Of a stretch of 64,000 nt of DNA, positions 8,343-16,369 are shown in pieces. The position numbers and the translations under genes were made by a program. The notes under the pieces were generated by a model. That model made no database searches. It was not told the origin of the DNA and saw only the letters and a list, made by a program, of their open reading frames with translations. The stretch's first letter is position 1, and every line of letters starts with the position of its first letter. Where the stretch lies: contig CAZPVD010000006.1 in the NCBI GenBank assembly GCA_964589935.1, forward strand, positions 157,630 through 221,629, in the 5' to 3' direction. Source of the DNA: VHCN01 sp964589935. Lineage in GTDB: Bacteria > Verrucomicrobiota > Verrucomicrobiia > Limisphaerales > VHCN01.

Positions 8343-9761
8343 ATGGGCACCATCAAATTCGGCACCGACGGCTGGCGAGCCGTCATCGCGGAGGATTTCA
8401 CCTTCGCCAACGTCGAGCGCGTCGCGCAGGCGACTGCCGATTTCTGGAACGCCAATCCCGTCGCCGGCACGGAGAAGAAAGCCGTGGTCGGCTACGACCG
8501 GCGATTTCTCTCGGATGAGTTTGCCCAGCGCACCGCCGAGGTGCTCGCGGGCAACGGCCTCGCCGTCACGCTCACGACCGAGCCGACGCCCACGCCCGCT
8601 GTGTCGTGGCTCGTGAAGCAGCAGCGCGCCATCGGCGGCGTGATGATCACCGCCAGCCACAATCCGCCCGCATTCAACGGCTTCAAGCTCAAGGCGTGGT
8701 TTGGCGGCTCGGCGGACTCGGCCATTTGCCAGGGCGTCGAGGCGCTGCTCGGTAAAAACCCCGTCCGCGCCGTGTCGCTGGCCGAGGCGAAGAAGTCCAG
8801 CGCGATCACGCTGCAAAACATACGGCCCGCCTTTTACAAAACGCTGAAGTCGCTCGTGGATTTCAAGCTCATCGCGAAATCAAAACTGCGTTTCGCGCAC
8901 GAGGCGCTGTTCGGTGTCGGCGCGGGTTGCTTCGATGAACTGCTCGCCGGCACGACCTGCCGCGTCACCACGCTCAACGGCGCGCACGATCCGTTCTTCG
9001 GCGGCATCAACCCGGAGCCGATTGCAAAAAATTACGTCAAGAGCGCCGCGTATCTCGCGAAGCATCCGCACGATCTCTGCCTCGTTACCGACGGCGACGC
9101 CGACCGCGTCGGCGGCATGGACGGCCGCGGCCGCGCGCTTTCGACGCACCAGCTCATCTGCCTGCTGCTGCATCATTTCGTCGTGAACAAGGGCGCGCGC
9201 GGCCGCGTGGTCAAGGCGCTCACGACGACTTCGATGGTGGACAAGTTCTGCGCCGCGCACGGCCTCGAACTCGTCGAGACGGGCGTCGGTTTCAAATACA
9301 TCGCCGCCGAAATGCTCAAGGGCGGCGTGCTGCTCGGCTTCGAGGAGAGCGGTGGCATCGGCTTCCCCTGCCACATCCCGGAGCGCGACGGCATCCTCGC
9401 CGGGCTGATGCTGCTCGAACTGCTCGCGACCGAGCGCAAGCCGCTCACAAAATTGCTCGCGAATTTGGAAAAGCAATTCGGCCCGCACCGCTACGCGCGG
9501 ATTGACACGCATTTCCCGCTGGAGAAGCGCGTCGCGCTGATGGACTTCTGCAAAAACAATCCGCCTGCGAAGCTGAACCAATCCCCGCTCGCGAACGTGA
9601 AGTCCTTCGACGGCGTGAAATACATTTCGCAGGATGGCGCGTGGCTCATGCTGCGCGGCTCCGGCACGGAACCGATCCTCCGCATCTACGCCGAAGCAAA
9701 ATCCGACGCCGACGCGCAGAAGCTGCTCAAGCTCGGCGTGGCGCTGACCAAGCGCGTGTAG
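8343..9761 (+). CDS. Phosphoglucomutase/phosphomannomutase family protein
   Basis: 472 residues, alpha-D-phosphohexomutase superfamily. Starts IKFGTDGWRAVIAEDFT, the usual N-terminal substrate loop. The phosphoserine loop is TASHNPPAFNGFK (about residue 102). The Mg-binding loop is TDGDADRVGGMD (about 250). GFEESGGIG is the sugar-binding loop and LRGSGTEPILRIYAEA the C-terminal phosphate-binding loop. All four active-site loops are intact, so it should be active. Whether it prefers glucose-, mannose- or glucosamine-phosphate cannot be judged. It sits between rpe and a SIS sugar-binding protein, suggesting hexose phosphate metabolism. Confidence 0.9.
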   Translation: MGTIKFGTDGWRAVIAEDFTFANVERVAQATADFWNANPVAGTEKKAVVGYDRRFLSDEFAQRTAEVLAGNGLAVTLTTEPTPTPAVSWLVKQQRAIGGVMITASHNPPAFNGFKLKAWFGGSADSAICQGVEALLGKNPVRAVSLAEAKKSSAITLQNIRPAFYKTLKSLVDFKLIAKSKLRFAHEALFGVGAGCFDELLAGTTCRVTTLNGAHDPFFGGINPEPIAKNYVKSAAYLAKHPHDLCLVTDGDADRVGGMDGRGRALSTHQLICLLLHHFVVNKGARGRVVKALTTTSMVDKFCAAHGLELVETGVGFKYIAAEMLKGGVLLGFEESGGIGFPCHIPERDGILAGLMLLELLATERKPLTKLLANLEKQFGPHRYARIDTHFPLEKRVALMDFCKNNPPAKLNQSPLANVKSFDGVKYISQDGAWLMLRGSGTEPILRIYAEAKSDADAQKLLKLGVALTKRV

Positions 9762-9782
9762 CAGGCGACATTGGGAACGCCC

Positions 9783-9811
9783 TTCCTCCCGCAGCTTCGT
9801 TCCGCTATCCT
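9783..9811 (+). promoter_or_regulatory. Candidate leaderless promoter of the SIS-domain gene
   Basis: TTCCTC (9783-9788), 17 bases, TATCCT (9806-9811), then gcgccg and the GTG start at 9818. The six-base distance from -10 to the start codon repeats that at tilS and plsY. Confidence 0.35.
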
Positions 9812-9817
9812 GCGCCG

Positions 9818-10603
9818 GTGAATCCGAGCGCCGATTACCTTGCCCGCTGCCGCGAGATCATCTCCACCGTCGAACGTCAGCAAACCGCGATTCAGCAGGC
9901 CGCCGATTGGTTCGCGCAAACGATTCTCGCGGGCCGCATGGTTCACCTCTTCGGCTCCGGCCACAGCCGCATCCTCGTCGAGGAGATGTGGCCGCGCTAC
10001 GGCTCGTTCCCCGGCTTCAATCCTATCGTTGAACTCTCGCTCTCCTTCCACAACCTCGTCGTTGGCCCGAACGGACAGCGGCAGGCGATGTTCCTCGAAA
10101 ATGTTTCCGGTCTCGCGGAACGCATTCTACGCAACTTCGATTTGTCGCCGCAGGATTCCGCGCTCGTCGCCTCCTCGAGCGGCTGCAACATCGTGCCCAT
10201 CGAGATGGCGGAACAATTTCAAAAACGCGGGATCAAGGTCGTCGCCATCATCAGTCGCGCGCACAGCGAGGCCAGCGCGAGCCGGCATCCTTCCGGCAAA
10301 AAACTTCAGAACTTCGCCGACCTCGTGCTCGACACCGGCGCGCCCGCCGGCGACGCGATGGTGCGCGTGCCCGGCCTCGACACGCCCGTCGCGCCCGGCT
10401 CGACCATCGGCGGCTGCGCGCTCGTGAACGCCATCAAGGCCGAGGTCGCCGCGCGCCTCACGCAGGCCGGCCAGCCGCCTACGGTGCTCACCGCCGGCGC
10501 GCTCGTCGGCGCGGAAAAGGCGACCGAACTGTTCGAGTCCGCCTACGACGAACACGCGCGGCGTCTGGCGAAACTTTATCAGAGCCTTGGCAGAAATGAT
10601 TGA
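9818..10603 (+). CDS. SIS-domain sugar-phosphate-binding protein (UPF0309-like)
   Basis: 261 residues. The SIS fold is visible from HLFGSGHSRILVEEMWPRYG (about residues 40-60), with ASSSGCNIVPIEMAEQFQKR as the second phosphosugar-binding segment and GSTIGGCALVNAIKAEV near the C-terminus. It matches the small family annotated UPF0309 or 'sugar isomerase domain' proteins, related to GmhA and MurQ. The substrate is unknown. GTG at 9818 gives the normal family N-terminus (NPSADYLARCREII) and is positioned by the -10 box just upstream. The longer open frame overlaps the mutase gene and is not needed. Confidence 0.85.
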   Translation: MNPSADYLARCREIISTVERQQTAIQQAADWFAQTILAGRMVHLFGSGHSRILVEEMWPRYGSFPGFNPIVELSLSFHNLVVGPNGQRQAMFLENVSGLAERILRNFDLSPQDSALVASSSGCNIVPIEMAEQFQKRGIKVVAIISRAHSEASASRHPSGKKLQNFADLVLDTGAPAGDAMVRVPGLDTPVAPGSTIGGCALVNAIKAEVAARLTQAGQPPTVLTAGALVGAEKATELFESAYDEHARRLAKLYQSLGRND

Positions 10604-10665
10604 ACCGCGGAGGCGCGGAGGCGCAGAGAATACTTTTCTTCTCCACGTCTCCGCGTCTCAGCGGT
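10604..10665. repeat. Inverted-repeat element of the ACCGCGGAGGCGCGGAG family
   Basis: The left arm starts ACCGCGGAGGCGCGGAGG right after the stop codon. The right arm ACGTCTCCGCGTCTCAGCGGT is its imperfect inverse, ending at 10665. The same family occurs inside uvrA at 42041-42108. The arms consist of a roughly 8-base 'GCGGAGGC' motif repeated. Confidence 0.75.
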
Positions 10666-10674
10666 GAATGACTT

Positions 10675-11805
10675 ATGAAAGAAGCTCCCTTGCGGACAAC
10701 CGTCATCGGCAGCCTGCCCTTCCCCGGCTGGCTGGAATTCGCCTCGCAGCACCTCGCGCAATTCGGCGACGCCGACCGCGCTGAGTTGATTGACGACGCC
10801 GTCGCCATCGCCGTGAAGGACCAACTCGACGCCGGCCTCGATGTCATCACGGATGGCGAGCAGACGCGGCTCGATTTCAATTTGTCCTTCTACGGATTCA
10901 TCGAAGGCATCGAGTTGGAGAGCGCGCCGCCGCGGCACTTCGGCCCACCCGCGCACGACCAGCGCGGCAAGCACCGCGTCACCGGCGAACTGCGCGCCCC
11001 GCGCGGCCTCGGCACCGTGGACGACTTCGAGCGATTGAAACGCATCGCCGGTCAACCCCTCACCCGTCCTTCGGACACCCTCTCCCCTTCCGAAGGGGAG
11101 AGGGTCGGGGTGAGGGGTGCCGCCTCATCGCCCATCGCCCATTGCCCATCGCCTCCGACGCTGAAAGCCTCCGTCCCCGGTCCCTACACGCTCAGTGGAC
11201 GCCTCCTGCCCAGCCCGCAATACGCCGACCGCTGGGCGCTCACCGAGGCGCTGCTGCCGCTCGTGCGCGCCGAACTCGAAGCGCTCGTCGAGGCGGGCTG
11301 CCGCGAGATTTGCGTGGATGAACCGAGCATGAGCTGCTACGCGCACCGCGAAGACCCGCGCCGCTTCGTGGACATCTTCAACCGCACCGTCGAGGGCGTC
11401 GCGGGCAAGTGCCGGCTCTCGACGCACCTGTGCTTTGGCAATTACAAGGGCCGCGCCGTCGGGCCGCGCCGCTACGCGCCGATGTTCCCGGCATTCCTCG
11501 ATTTAAGCGTGGACGAAATCCACGTCGAGATGGCGAGCCGCGAATTTGCCGAGCTGGAACTCATCGCCGAAATCGCCAAACGCAAGGACGTGGCCGTGGG
11601 CGTGATTGACGTGAAGAGCTACTACCTCGAAACGCCCGACGACGTGGTCGCGCGCGTGCGCGCCTGCCTGCGCCACGCGCCCGCGGAACGGCTGGCCTTC
11701 GCGCCCGACTGCGGCCTGAGCCAGACCGCGCGCTGGGCCGCGAAGCAGAAACTCAAGAACATGGTCGAAGGCGTGCGCAAGGTGAGGAAGGAACTTGGAA
11801 TTTAG
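10675..11805 (+). CDS. MetE C-terminal-like (cobalamin-independent methionine synthase family) protein
   Basis: 376 residues, similar to the catalytic C-terminal half of MetE and its archaeal short homologues. The candidate zinc ligands are present: His and Cys in STHLCFGNY, Glu in EIHVEMASREF, Cys in APDCGLSQTARWAAKQKL. The N-terminus TTVIGSLPFPGWLEFA and DVITDGEQTRLDF also match. Residues about 127-160 (TRPSDTLSPSEGERVGVRG and following) are foreign: they are encoded by palindromic and low-complexity repeat DNA at 11055-11153 inserted in frame. The family includes methyltransferases with other substrates, so the acceptor is uncertain. No riboswitch was seen upstream. Confidence 0.82.
   Translation: MKEAPLRTTVIGSLPFPGWLEFASQHLAQFGDADRAELIDDAVAIAVKDQLDAGLDVITDGEQTRLDFNLSFYGFIEGIELESAPPRHFGPPAHDQRGKHRVTGELRAPRGLGTVDDFERLKRIAGQPLTRPSDTLSPSEGERVGVRGAASSPIAHCPSPPTLKASVPGPYTLSGRLLPSPQYADRWALTEALLPLVRAELEALVEAGCREICVDEPSMSCYAHREDPRRFVDIFNRTVEGVAGKCRLSTHLCFGNYKGRAVGPRRYAPMFPAFLDLSVDEIHVEMASREFAELELIAEIAKRKDVAVGVIDVKSYYLETPDDVVARVRACLRHAPAERLAFAPDCGLSQTARWAAKQKLKNMVEGVRKVRKELGI
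11055..11153. repeat. Repeat insertion inside the MetE-like gene
   Basis: ACCCCTCACCC (11055-11065) is inverted at 11108-11118 (GGGTGAGGGGT). An inner hairpin CCTCTCCCCTTC/GAAGGGGAGAGG lies between. It is followed by a tandem run of catcgccc/cattgccc units (about 11126-11153). The stretch keeps the reading frame, so it adds about 34 residues to the enzyme. Confidence 0.7.
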
Positions 11806-11902
11806 CCACGGATGAAACACTGATTGAACACAGATGAACGGTTGCGCGGTCTCCGGCGATGATTTTGGTTTCAGTGTTTCTTCCGTGTTTCATCCGTGGC
11901 TA
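11803..11902. repeat. Perfect 18-bp inverted repeat element
   Basis: TAGCCACGGATGAAACAC (11803-11820) is repeated exactly in inverted orientation at 11885-11902. Next to each arm, variants of the same unit (TGATTGAACACAGATGAA and TCAGTGTTTCTTCC) extend the symmetry. The left end supplies the TAG stop of the MetE-like gene and the right end leads into the TAAATC -10-like box of the next gene. Confidence 0.8.
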
Positions 11903-11912
11903 AATCGCCGCG

Positions 11913-12782
11913 ATGATCAAGCCGGTTCTCCACGATGACGCCTTCGTCGCCGACGTGCGCAACGCGCATCACGGGCACGACCACTTCCATCTCTGGTGGC
12001 TCGGACAGAGCGGCTTTCTGCTGCAATGGCAGAGGCGGCACGCGCTGCTTGACCCGTATTTGTCGGATTCGCTCACGGTGAAGTATGCGCAGACGGACAA
12101 GCCGCACGTCCGCATGACGGAGCGCGTCGTCGCGCCGGAACGGCTGGACTTCGTGGATGTCATCACGTCGAGCCACAATCACACGGACCATTTCGACCCG
12201 GACACGCTGCTGTCGTTGCTCGCGGCGAACCCGAAGGCGCACCTGCTCATCCCGGAGGCGAACCGCGGCGTGGCGGCGTTTCGGCTGAAGCTCAGCCCCA
12301 AGTCGCCCGTGCTCACGGGCATCAACGCGGGGGACATCAAATCGCTCGGCGGTTTCCGATTTCACGGCGTTCCTGCGGCGCATAACGACCTGGAACAGGA
12401 CGCCGACCTGAACCACAAGTTCCTCGGCTACATCATCGAGTTCGGGCGGTGGCGCATCTATCACGCTGGCGACACGAAGCTCTACACGGGCATCGAGGAC
12501 TGGGTGCGGCCGTTCAAGGTGGACGTGGCGTTGCTGCCGATCAACGGCGACCAGCCGGAGCGCAAGGTCGCGGGCAACCTCGACACTCGCGAGGCTGCGC
12601 GACTGGCGAAGGACATCGGCGCGCGCGTGGCCATCCCGATGCACTACGATATGTTCACATTCAACACGGCGTCACCGGAGGACTTTGCCGCCGAGTGCGG
12701 AAAAGTTGGGCAGAATTTCCGCGTGCTGAAGTGCGGCGAGCGCTGGAGCAGCGCGGAGCTGGGCGAGGCGAGAAAGAGTTGA
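11913..12782 (+). CDS. MBL-fold metal-dependent hydrolase (UlaG-like)
   Basis: 289 residues. Metallo-beta-lactamase fold with the metal motif SSHNHTDHFD (HxHxDH, about residue 88), a later ligand in YHAGDTKLYTG and a final His in AIPMHYDMF. The layout and WWLGQSGFLLQ start resemble the UlaG / L-ascorbate 6-phosphate lactonase branch. The actual substrate is unknown. The ATG at 11913 is six bases after a TAAATC -10-like box formed at the end of the inverted repeat 11803-11902. It converges with sod across a shared terminator. Confidence 0.88.
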   Translation: MIKPVLHDDAFVADVRNAHHGHDHFHLWWLGQSGFLLQWQRRHALLDPYLSDSLTVKYAQTDKPHVRMTERVVAPERLDFVDVITSSHNHTDHFDPDTLLSLLAANPKAHLLIPEANRGVAAFRLKLSPKSPVLTGINAGDIKSLGGFRFHGVPAAHNDLEQDADLNHKFLGYIIEFGRWRIYHAGDTKLYTGIEDWVRPFKVDVALLPINGDQPERKVAGNLDTREAARLAKDIGARVAIPMHYDMFTFNTASPEDFAAECGKVGQNFRVLKCGERWSSAELGEARKS

Positions 12783-12789
12783 AAACAAA

Positions 12790-12826
12790 CACGCGGCTCC
12801 CTCGTGCGAAGGAACCGCGCGTTTGA
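12790..12826. terminator. Bidirectional terminator between the MBL gene and sod
   Basis: ACGCGGCTCC (12791-12800) and GGAACCGCGCGT (12811-12822) form a GC-rich stem, flanked by A-rich sequence on the left and GTTTGAG on the right. The two genes converge on it. Confidence 0.6.
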
Positions 12827-12838
12827 GTGAGATGTTCT

Positions 12839-13453
12839 TTAGCCGAGGTTGGCGTTCACGGCGTCCCAGTCAACGTGGTTCATGAACTCGTCAATGTAGG
12901 CGCCGCGGGCCGTGAAGAAGTCGGCGTAGTAGGCGTGCTCGTAGGTGTCGAGCGCGAGCACGGGCTTGACGCCCCACACCGGGAAGGTGTTCTGCGCGTC
13001 GCCGATGTAGTTGAAGAGCAGGCCGGTGGCGGCGTCGTAGCCCGTCCAGACCCAGCCGCGCGCGGCGATGCCGGTGGCCTTGAGGTCCTTCTTGTAGGTG
13101 TCGAAGGAGCCGAAGGACTTGGTGATGAGGTCGGCGATCTTGCCGGTGGCCGGGCCGCCCTTGCCGCCGAGGATGCCAAAATAAATCTCGTGGTTGGTGA
13201 TGCCGCCAAGCGCGAAGGTGAAGTCCACCTTGAGCGAGCGGATGGTGGAGAAAATCTGGTTGGCGTGCGCGGGGTTGGCCGGGTCGAGGGTCTTCTGGAG
13301 CTCCTCGACTTCCTTGAGGATGGCGTTGGTTTTATTGACGTAGCCCGTGTAGAGCTTGAGGTGCTCCTCGTGGGTCTTGTCGGAGATTTTGCCGGTCTTG
13401 CCCTTGACCTTGGCGAGCAAGGCTTCCTGCTTGTTGACGTATTGATATGCCAT
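12839..13453 (-). CDS. Superoxide dismutase, Fe/Mn family
   Basis: 204 residues, normal length. Converts superoxide to peroxide and oxygen. Candidate metal ligands are His in THEEHLKLYTGYVNKTN, His in GGITNHEIYFG, and Asp and His in ALDTYEHAYYADF, replacing the usual DVWEHAYY. GWVWTGYD and NTFPVWGVKPVLALD are family core motifs. No signal peptide, so it is cytoplasmic. The metal (Fe or Mn) cannot be set with confidence. Monocistronic, ending at a shared terminator with the MBL gene. Confidence 0.93.
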   Translation of the reverse strand: MAYQYVNKQEALLAKVKGKTGKISDKTHEEHLKLYTGYVNKTNAILKEVEELQKTLDPANPAHANQIFSTIRSLKVDFTFALGGITNHEIYFGILGGKGGPATGKIADLITKSFGSFDTYKKDLKATGIAARGWVWTGYDAATGLLFNYIGDAQNTFPVWGVKPVLALDTYEHAYYADFFTARGAYIDEFMNHVDWDAVNANLG

Positions 13454-13615
13454 AGGGGTGTCTGGATTTCAGTTCAATGTTCCCCATCGCGTGCGCGACG
13501 GGATTCGTGCGAGGAAATATAAGAGCGCGGCGAGACGGTGCAAGAGGTTAATTCGGCGAAGTGAAGTCGCGCGCCGGGCTTGAAGTTGTTCCACGCCTCG
13601 GCAACGATGCCCCAC

Positions 13616-14755
13616 ATGAACCCGAACGTCTCGCCCTTGCGAAAAAGTTTTACACCTCTGCTCAAATCACTCGCCGCATTCGCTGCCCTGCTCTGCGCCG
13701 GCTCCGCACTCGCCGCCGCGCCGCCCAAGGACGGCCACTACCTCTACGTCGCCGAGCCGGGCGTGCGCGATTACCTCGAATACGGCGGGCACGGACTGAT
13801 CGTGTTCGACATGGACAACGGTTTCAAATTTGTGAAGCGCATCCCCACCGCCGGCCTCGACGAAAAGGGCAAGCCGCGCAACGTGAAGGGCGTCGCCGCC
13901 TGCGCCGCGACGAAGCGCATCTACATCACCACGACGCACACGATGATGTGCCTCGACCTCGTGACGGAAAAGTTGCTCTGGGAAAAACCCTACGACGGCG
14001 GCTGCGACCGCATGGCGCTCGCGCCCGACGGGAAAAACCTCTACGTGCCGAGCTTCGAGAAGGACCACTGGCACGTGGTGGACGGCGCGACCGGCGACGT
14101 CATCAAGCGCATTGACGTGAAGGCCGGCGCGCACAACACGATTTACGGACTCGACGGCAAGCACGCCTACCTTGCCGGCCTGCACTCGCCGTTGCTGCGC
14201 GTGACGGACACGGGCACGCACACCATTTCGCTCGAAGCCGGGCCGTTCAGCAACGTCATCCGGCCCTTCACGGTGAACGGAAAACAAACGCTCTGCTACG
14301 TGAACGTGAACGATCTGCTCGGCTTCGAGATTGGCGATTTGAAAACGGGAAAGAAACTTCACCGCGTCGAGGTGGAAGGCTTCAAGAAAGGCCCGGTCAA
14401 ACGCCACGGCTGTCCGAGCCACGGCGTCGGCCTCACGCCGGATGAAAAGGAAGTATGGGTCGTGGACGCCTTCAACCAGCAGGTGCATGTCTTCGACAAC
14501 ACCGTGATGCCGCCGAAGCAGGTCACGAGCATCAAGGTGCGCGACGAGCCGGGCTGGATCACGTTCAGCCTCGATGGCAAGTGGGGTTTCCCATCAACAG
14601 GCGACATCATCGAAGTCGCGACGCACAAAATCGTCACGAGCCTGACGGACGAGGAACGGCGCACCGTGATGAGCGAGAAGATGGTGGAAATCCACTGGAA
14701 AAACGGCAAGCCAGTGAAGAACGGCGACCAGTTCGGTCTCGGCCGAAAGTTGTAA
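13616..14755 (+). CDS. Secreted beta-propeller (YVTN/WD40-like) protein
   Basis: About 379 residues from the ATG at 13616. That start puts a Sec signal peptide (LLKSLAAFAALLCAGSALAA) near the N-terminus. Repeats of about 45 residues such as RMALAPDGKNLYVPSF, NTIYGLDGKHAYLAG, VGLTPDEKEVWVVDAFN and ITFSLDGKWGFPS are typical blades of YVTN-type propellers. No catalytic motif was seen. Probably a periplasmic binding or scaffold protein. No operon partner. Confidence 0.75.
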   Translation: MNPNVSPLRKSFTPLLKSLAAFAALLCAGSALAAAPPKDGHYLYVAEPGVRDYLEYGGHGLIVFDMDNGFKFVKRIPTAGLDEKGKPRNVKGVAACAATKRIYITTTHTMMCLDLVTEKLLWEKPYDGGCDRMALAPDGKNLYVPSFEKDHWHVVDGATGDVIKRIDVKAGAHNTIYGLDGKHAYLAGLHSPLLRVTDTGTHTISLEAGPFSNVIRPFTVNGKQTLCYVNVNDLLGFEIGDLKTGKKLHRVEVEGFKKGPVKRHGCPSHGVGLTPDEKEVWVVDAFNQQVHVFDNTVMPPKQVTSIKVRDEPGWITFSLDGKWGFPSTGDIIEVATHKIVTSLTDEERRTVMSEKMVEIHWKNGKPVKNGDQFGLGRKL

Positions 14756-14804
14756 CGGCTTGGCGAGCGTCGCTGATCCAGCGGTCACAGACCGCCGCCA
14801 CGCG

Positions 14805-15575
14805 TCACTTCTTCGCGTTCTTGCTGCGCGATTGGTCGAGCAGCCACGTGTAGAGTTCGTCCGTGCCGTAGGCGTTGTCCCAGCAGTTGTGGCCGATGCC
14901 GGGATACTCGGTGTATTTCACGCGCTCGCCAGCACCGGCCTTCTGCATCGCCTCGTGCATGTCGCGGTTGGCTTTCACCGTAGCGGGCTGGTCCTTGTCG
15001 CCGCAGAAATTCCAGATCGGCAGCCGCGCGGCGGCGAACTTCTCCGCCGTCGCCGCATCGGGTCGCGAGCACATCGGCACGATGGCCGCCCACGCGGACG
15101 GGTCCTTCGTCGCGATGCTCCACGTGCCAGCGCCGCCCATCGAGAGGCCGGTGAGATACACGCGGTCGGGGTCGGTGCCGAACTCCGCCTGCGTCTGTCG
15201 CAGCATCGCCAGCGCGCGCCGCCCATCGGTGCCGTCGGCGCTCCAGTTCGTGCCGGACGCGCATTGCGGAATCACCGTGACAAACGGAAATGCTCCCTTC
15301 CGTTTCCAGATCGCCGGCGCGAGGCCGACCATGATCTGGTCAATGTTGTTGTCGCCGCGCTCGCCGGAGCCGTGCAGGAAGAGCATCACCGGCGGCTTCG
15401 AGCCGGGCTGGTATTTCGTGGGCACGAAAATGACGAACGGATGCTTGCTGCCGTCCGCGTCCGTGATCGTGCGGTTCTGGAAGCCGCGTTGAACCGCATC
15501 CGCCGCGGAAGAAGCAAGCGCAACAGAGGCAACAAGCGCGGTGAGAACGGTGATTTTCAGCAGTGTGGATTTCAT
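14805..15575 (-). CDS. Secreted alpha/beta-hydrolase (dienelactone-hydrolase/esterase-like)
   Basis: About 256 residues. The ATG at 15575 starts a Sec signal (KSTLLKITVLTALVASVALA). The fold is shown by VMLFLHGSGERGDNN (oxyanion region), nucleophile elbow TGLSMGGAGTW, acid region IWNFCGDKDQ and catalytic His in EYPGIGHNCWDNAYG. It resembles the periplasmic phospholipase/carboxylesterase group often linked to polysaccharide or ester breakdown. It converges with the propeller gene with about 50 bases between them. Confidence 0.85.
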   Translation of the reverse strand: MKSTLLKITVLTALVASVALASSAADAVQRGFQNRTITDADGSKHPFVIFVPTKYQPGSKPPVMLFLHGSGERGDNNIDQIMVGLAPAIWKRKGAFPFVTVIPQCASGTNWSADGTDGRRALAMLRQTQAEFGTDPDRVYLTGLSMGGAGTWSIATKDPSAWAAIVPMCSRPDAATAEKFAAARLPIWNFCGDKDQPATVKANRDMHEAMQKAGAGERVKYTEYPGIGHNCWDNAYGTDELYTWLLDQSRSKNAKK

Positions 15576-15905
15576 GGTGGCACTAGGCTGAAACAAAGGC
15601 GCACCGCGCGCAAGCCAATGCTTCTAGCCGCGATGGGTCTTTCAACCGGGTGAATTCGCCGCCATGCACCAGCCGGAATCGTCATTGCCTTCCGATAATT
15701 TTCGCCACTCGATTATCAGTAATGCAATCGGTTTGAGAATTGCTTCGCTCAAAAGCGTGATTGGACGTTAAACGACCGGCACAATCACGGTTGGTTGCAA
15801 GAACGCGGTTCGCCTTTTGCCTTAATTGGCATTGGCGTGCCGCTTCTGTAAAAACTGTCCTCGAACACGTGGGCGTCAAGTGCGCCCGCTTGCAAATCCG
15901 GCAAA
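15576..15905. other. 330-bp AT-richer region without a supported gene
   Basis: Divergent gap between the esterase and the HEHIH membrane protein. From about 15670 the base composition drops below that of the neighbours. A short open frame on the minus strand (15682-15879, 65 codons) has no start signal or recognisable similarity. No tRNA or terminator was seen. Confidence 0.5.
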
Positions 15906-16310
15906 ATGCGGGCGTTCATGTTGTTTCGGATGCTCAAATACGTATGGGCTTCACCAGCCACGCTGGTGGGCTTGCTCGCCGTTGGCGTCACCGTCATCAC
16001 AGGCGGCCGTGTTCAAAGTGTTTCCGGGGCGATCGAAGCGTGGGGTGGATTTTCGACCTGGCTGTTCCGGCGTGTTTTGCGCGGCAGCCTCGCCATCACC
16101 ATCGGCCATGTCATCCTTGCCTTGGACGAAGAAGGCCTTGGCCGCTACCGGCGACACGAACACATCCACGTTGAACAGTATGAAAAATGGGGGCCGCTGC
16201 TGGTCCCGCTATACTTCGGGGCGTCGCTGATGGCATGGCTGCGCGGCAAGCACTACTATTACGACAATGTTTTCGATCAAGAAGCCTACAGCCGCGCTCC
16301 GCAAAATTGA
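15906..16310 (+). CDS. Membrane protein with HEHIH motif, unknown function
   Basis: 134 residues. Hydrophobic N-terminus with a TM-like stretch (ATLVGLLAVGVTVITGG) and another in the middle (GSLAITIGHVILAL). The conserved part is RRHEHIHVEQYEKWGPLLVP, followed by YFGASLMAWLRGKHYYYDN. HEHIH fits the zinc-protease HExxH pattern. Similar 'HE.xHV.QYERWGP' small membrane proteins are known as uncharacterised families. No activity is claimed. Starts at 15906, 15918 and 15930 are possible. The region upstream is AT-richer than the surroundings. Confidence 0.7.
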   Translation: MRAFMLFRMLKYVWASPATLVGLLAVGVTVITGGRVQSVSGAIEAWGGFSTWLFRRVLRGSLAITIGHVILALDEEGLGRYRRHEHIHVEQYEKWGPLLVPLYFGASLMAWLRGKHYYYDNVFDQEAYSRAPQN

Positions 16311-16369
16311 CCGGTTGTTCGTGGTCAAAAAGCCTGCTGCAATAGAAATCATCCAAAACACGAAGTCGC

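Noticed and set aside
15770..16000. Integron attC-like site (GTTAAAC near 15768) before the HEHIH gene
   Set aside because: No matching inverse core (RYYYAAC) at the right distance and no second site after the gene.
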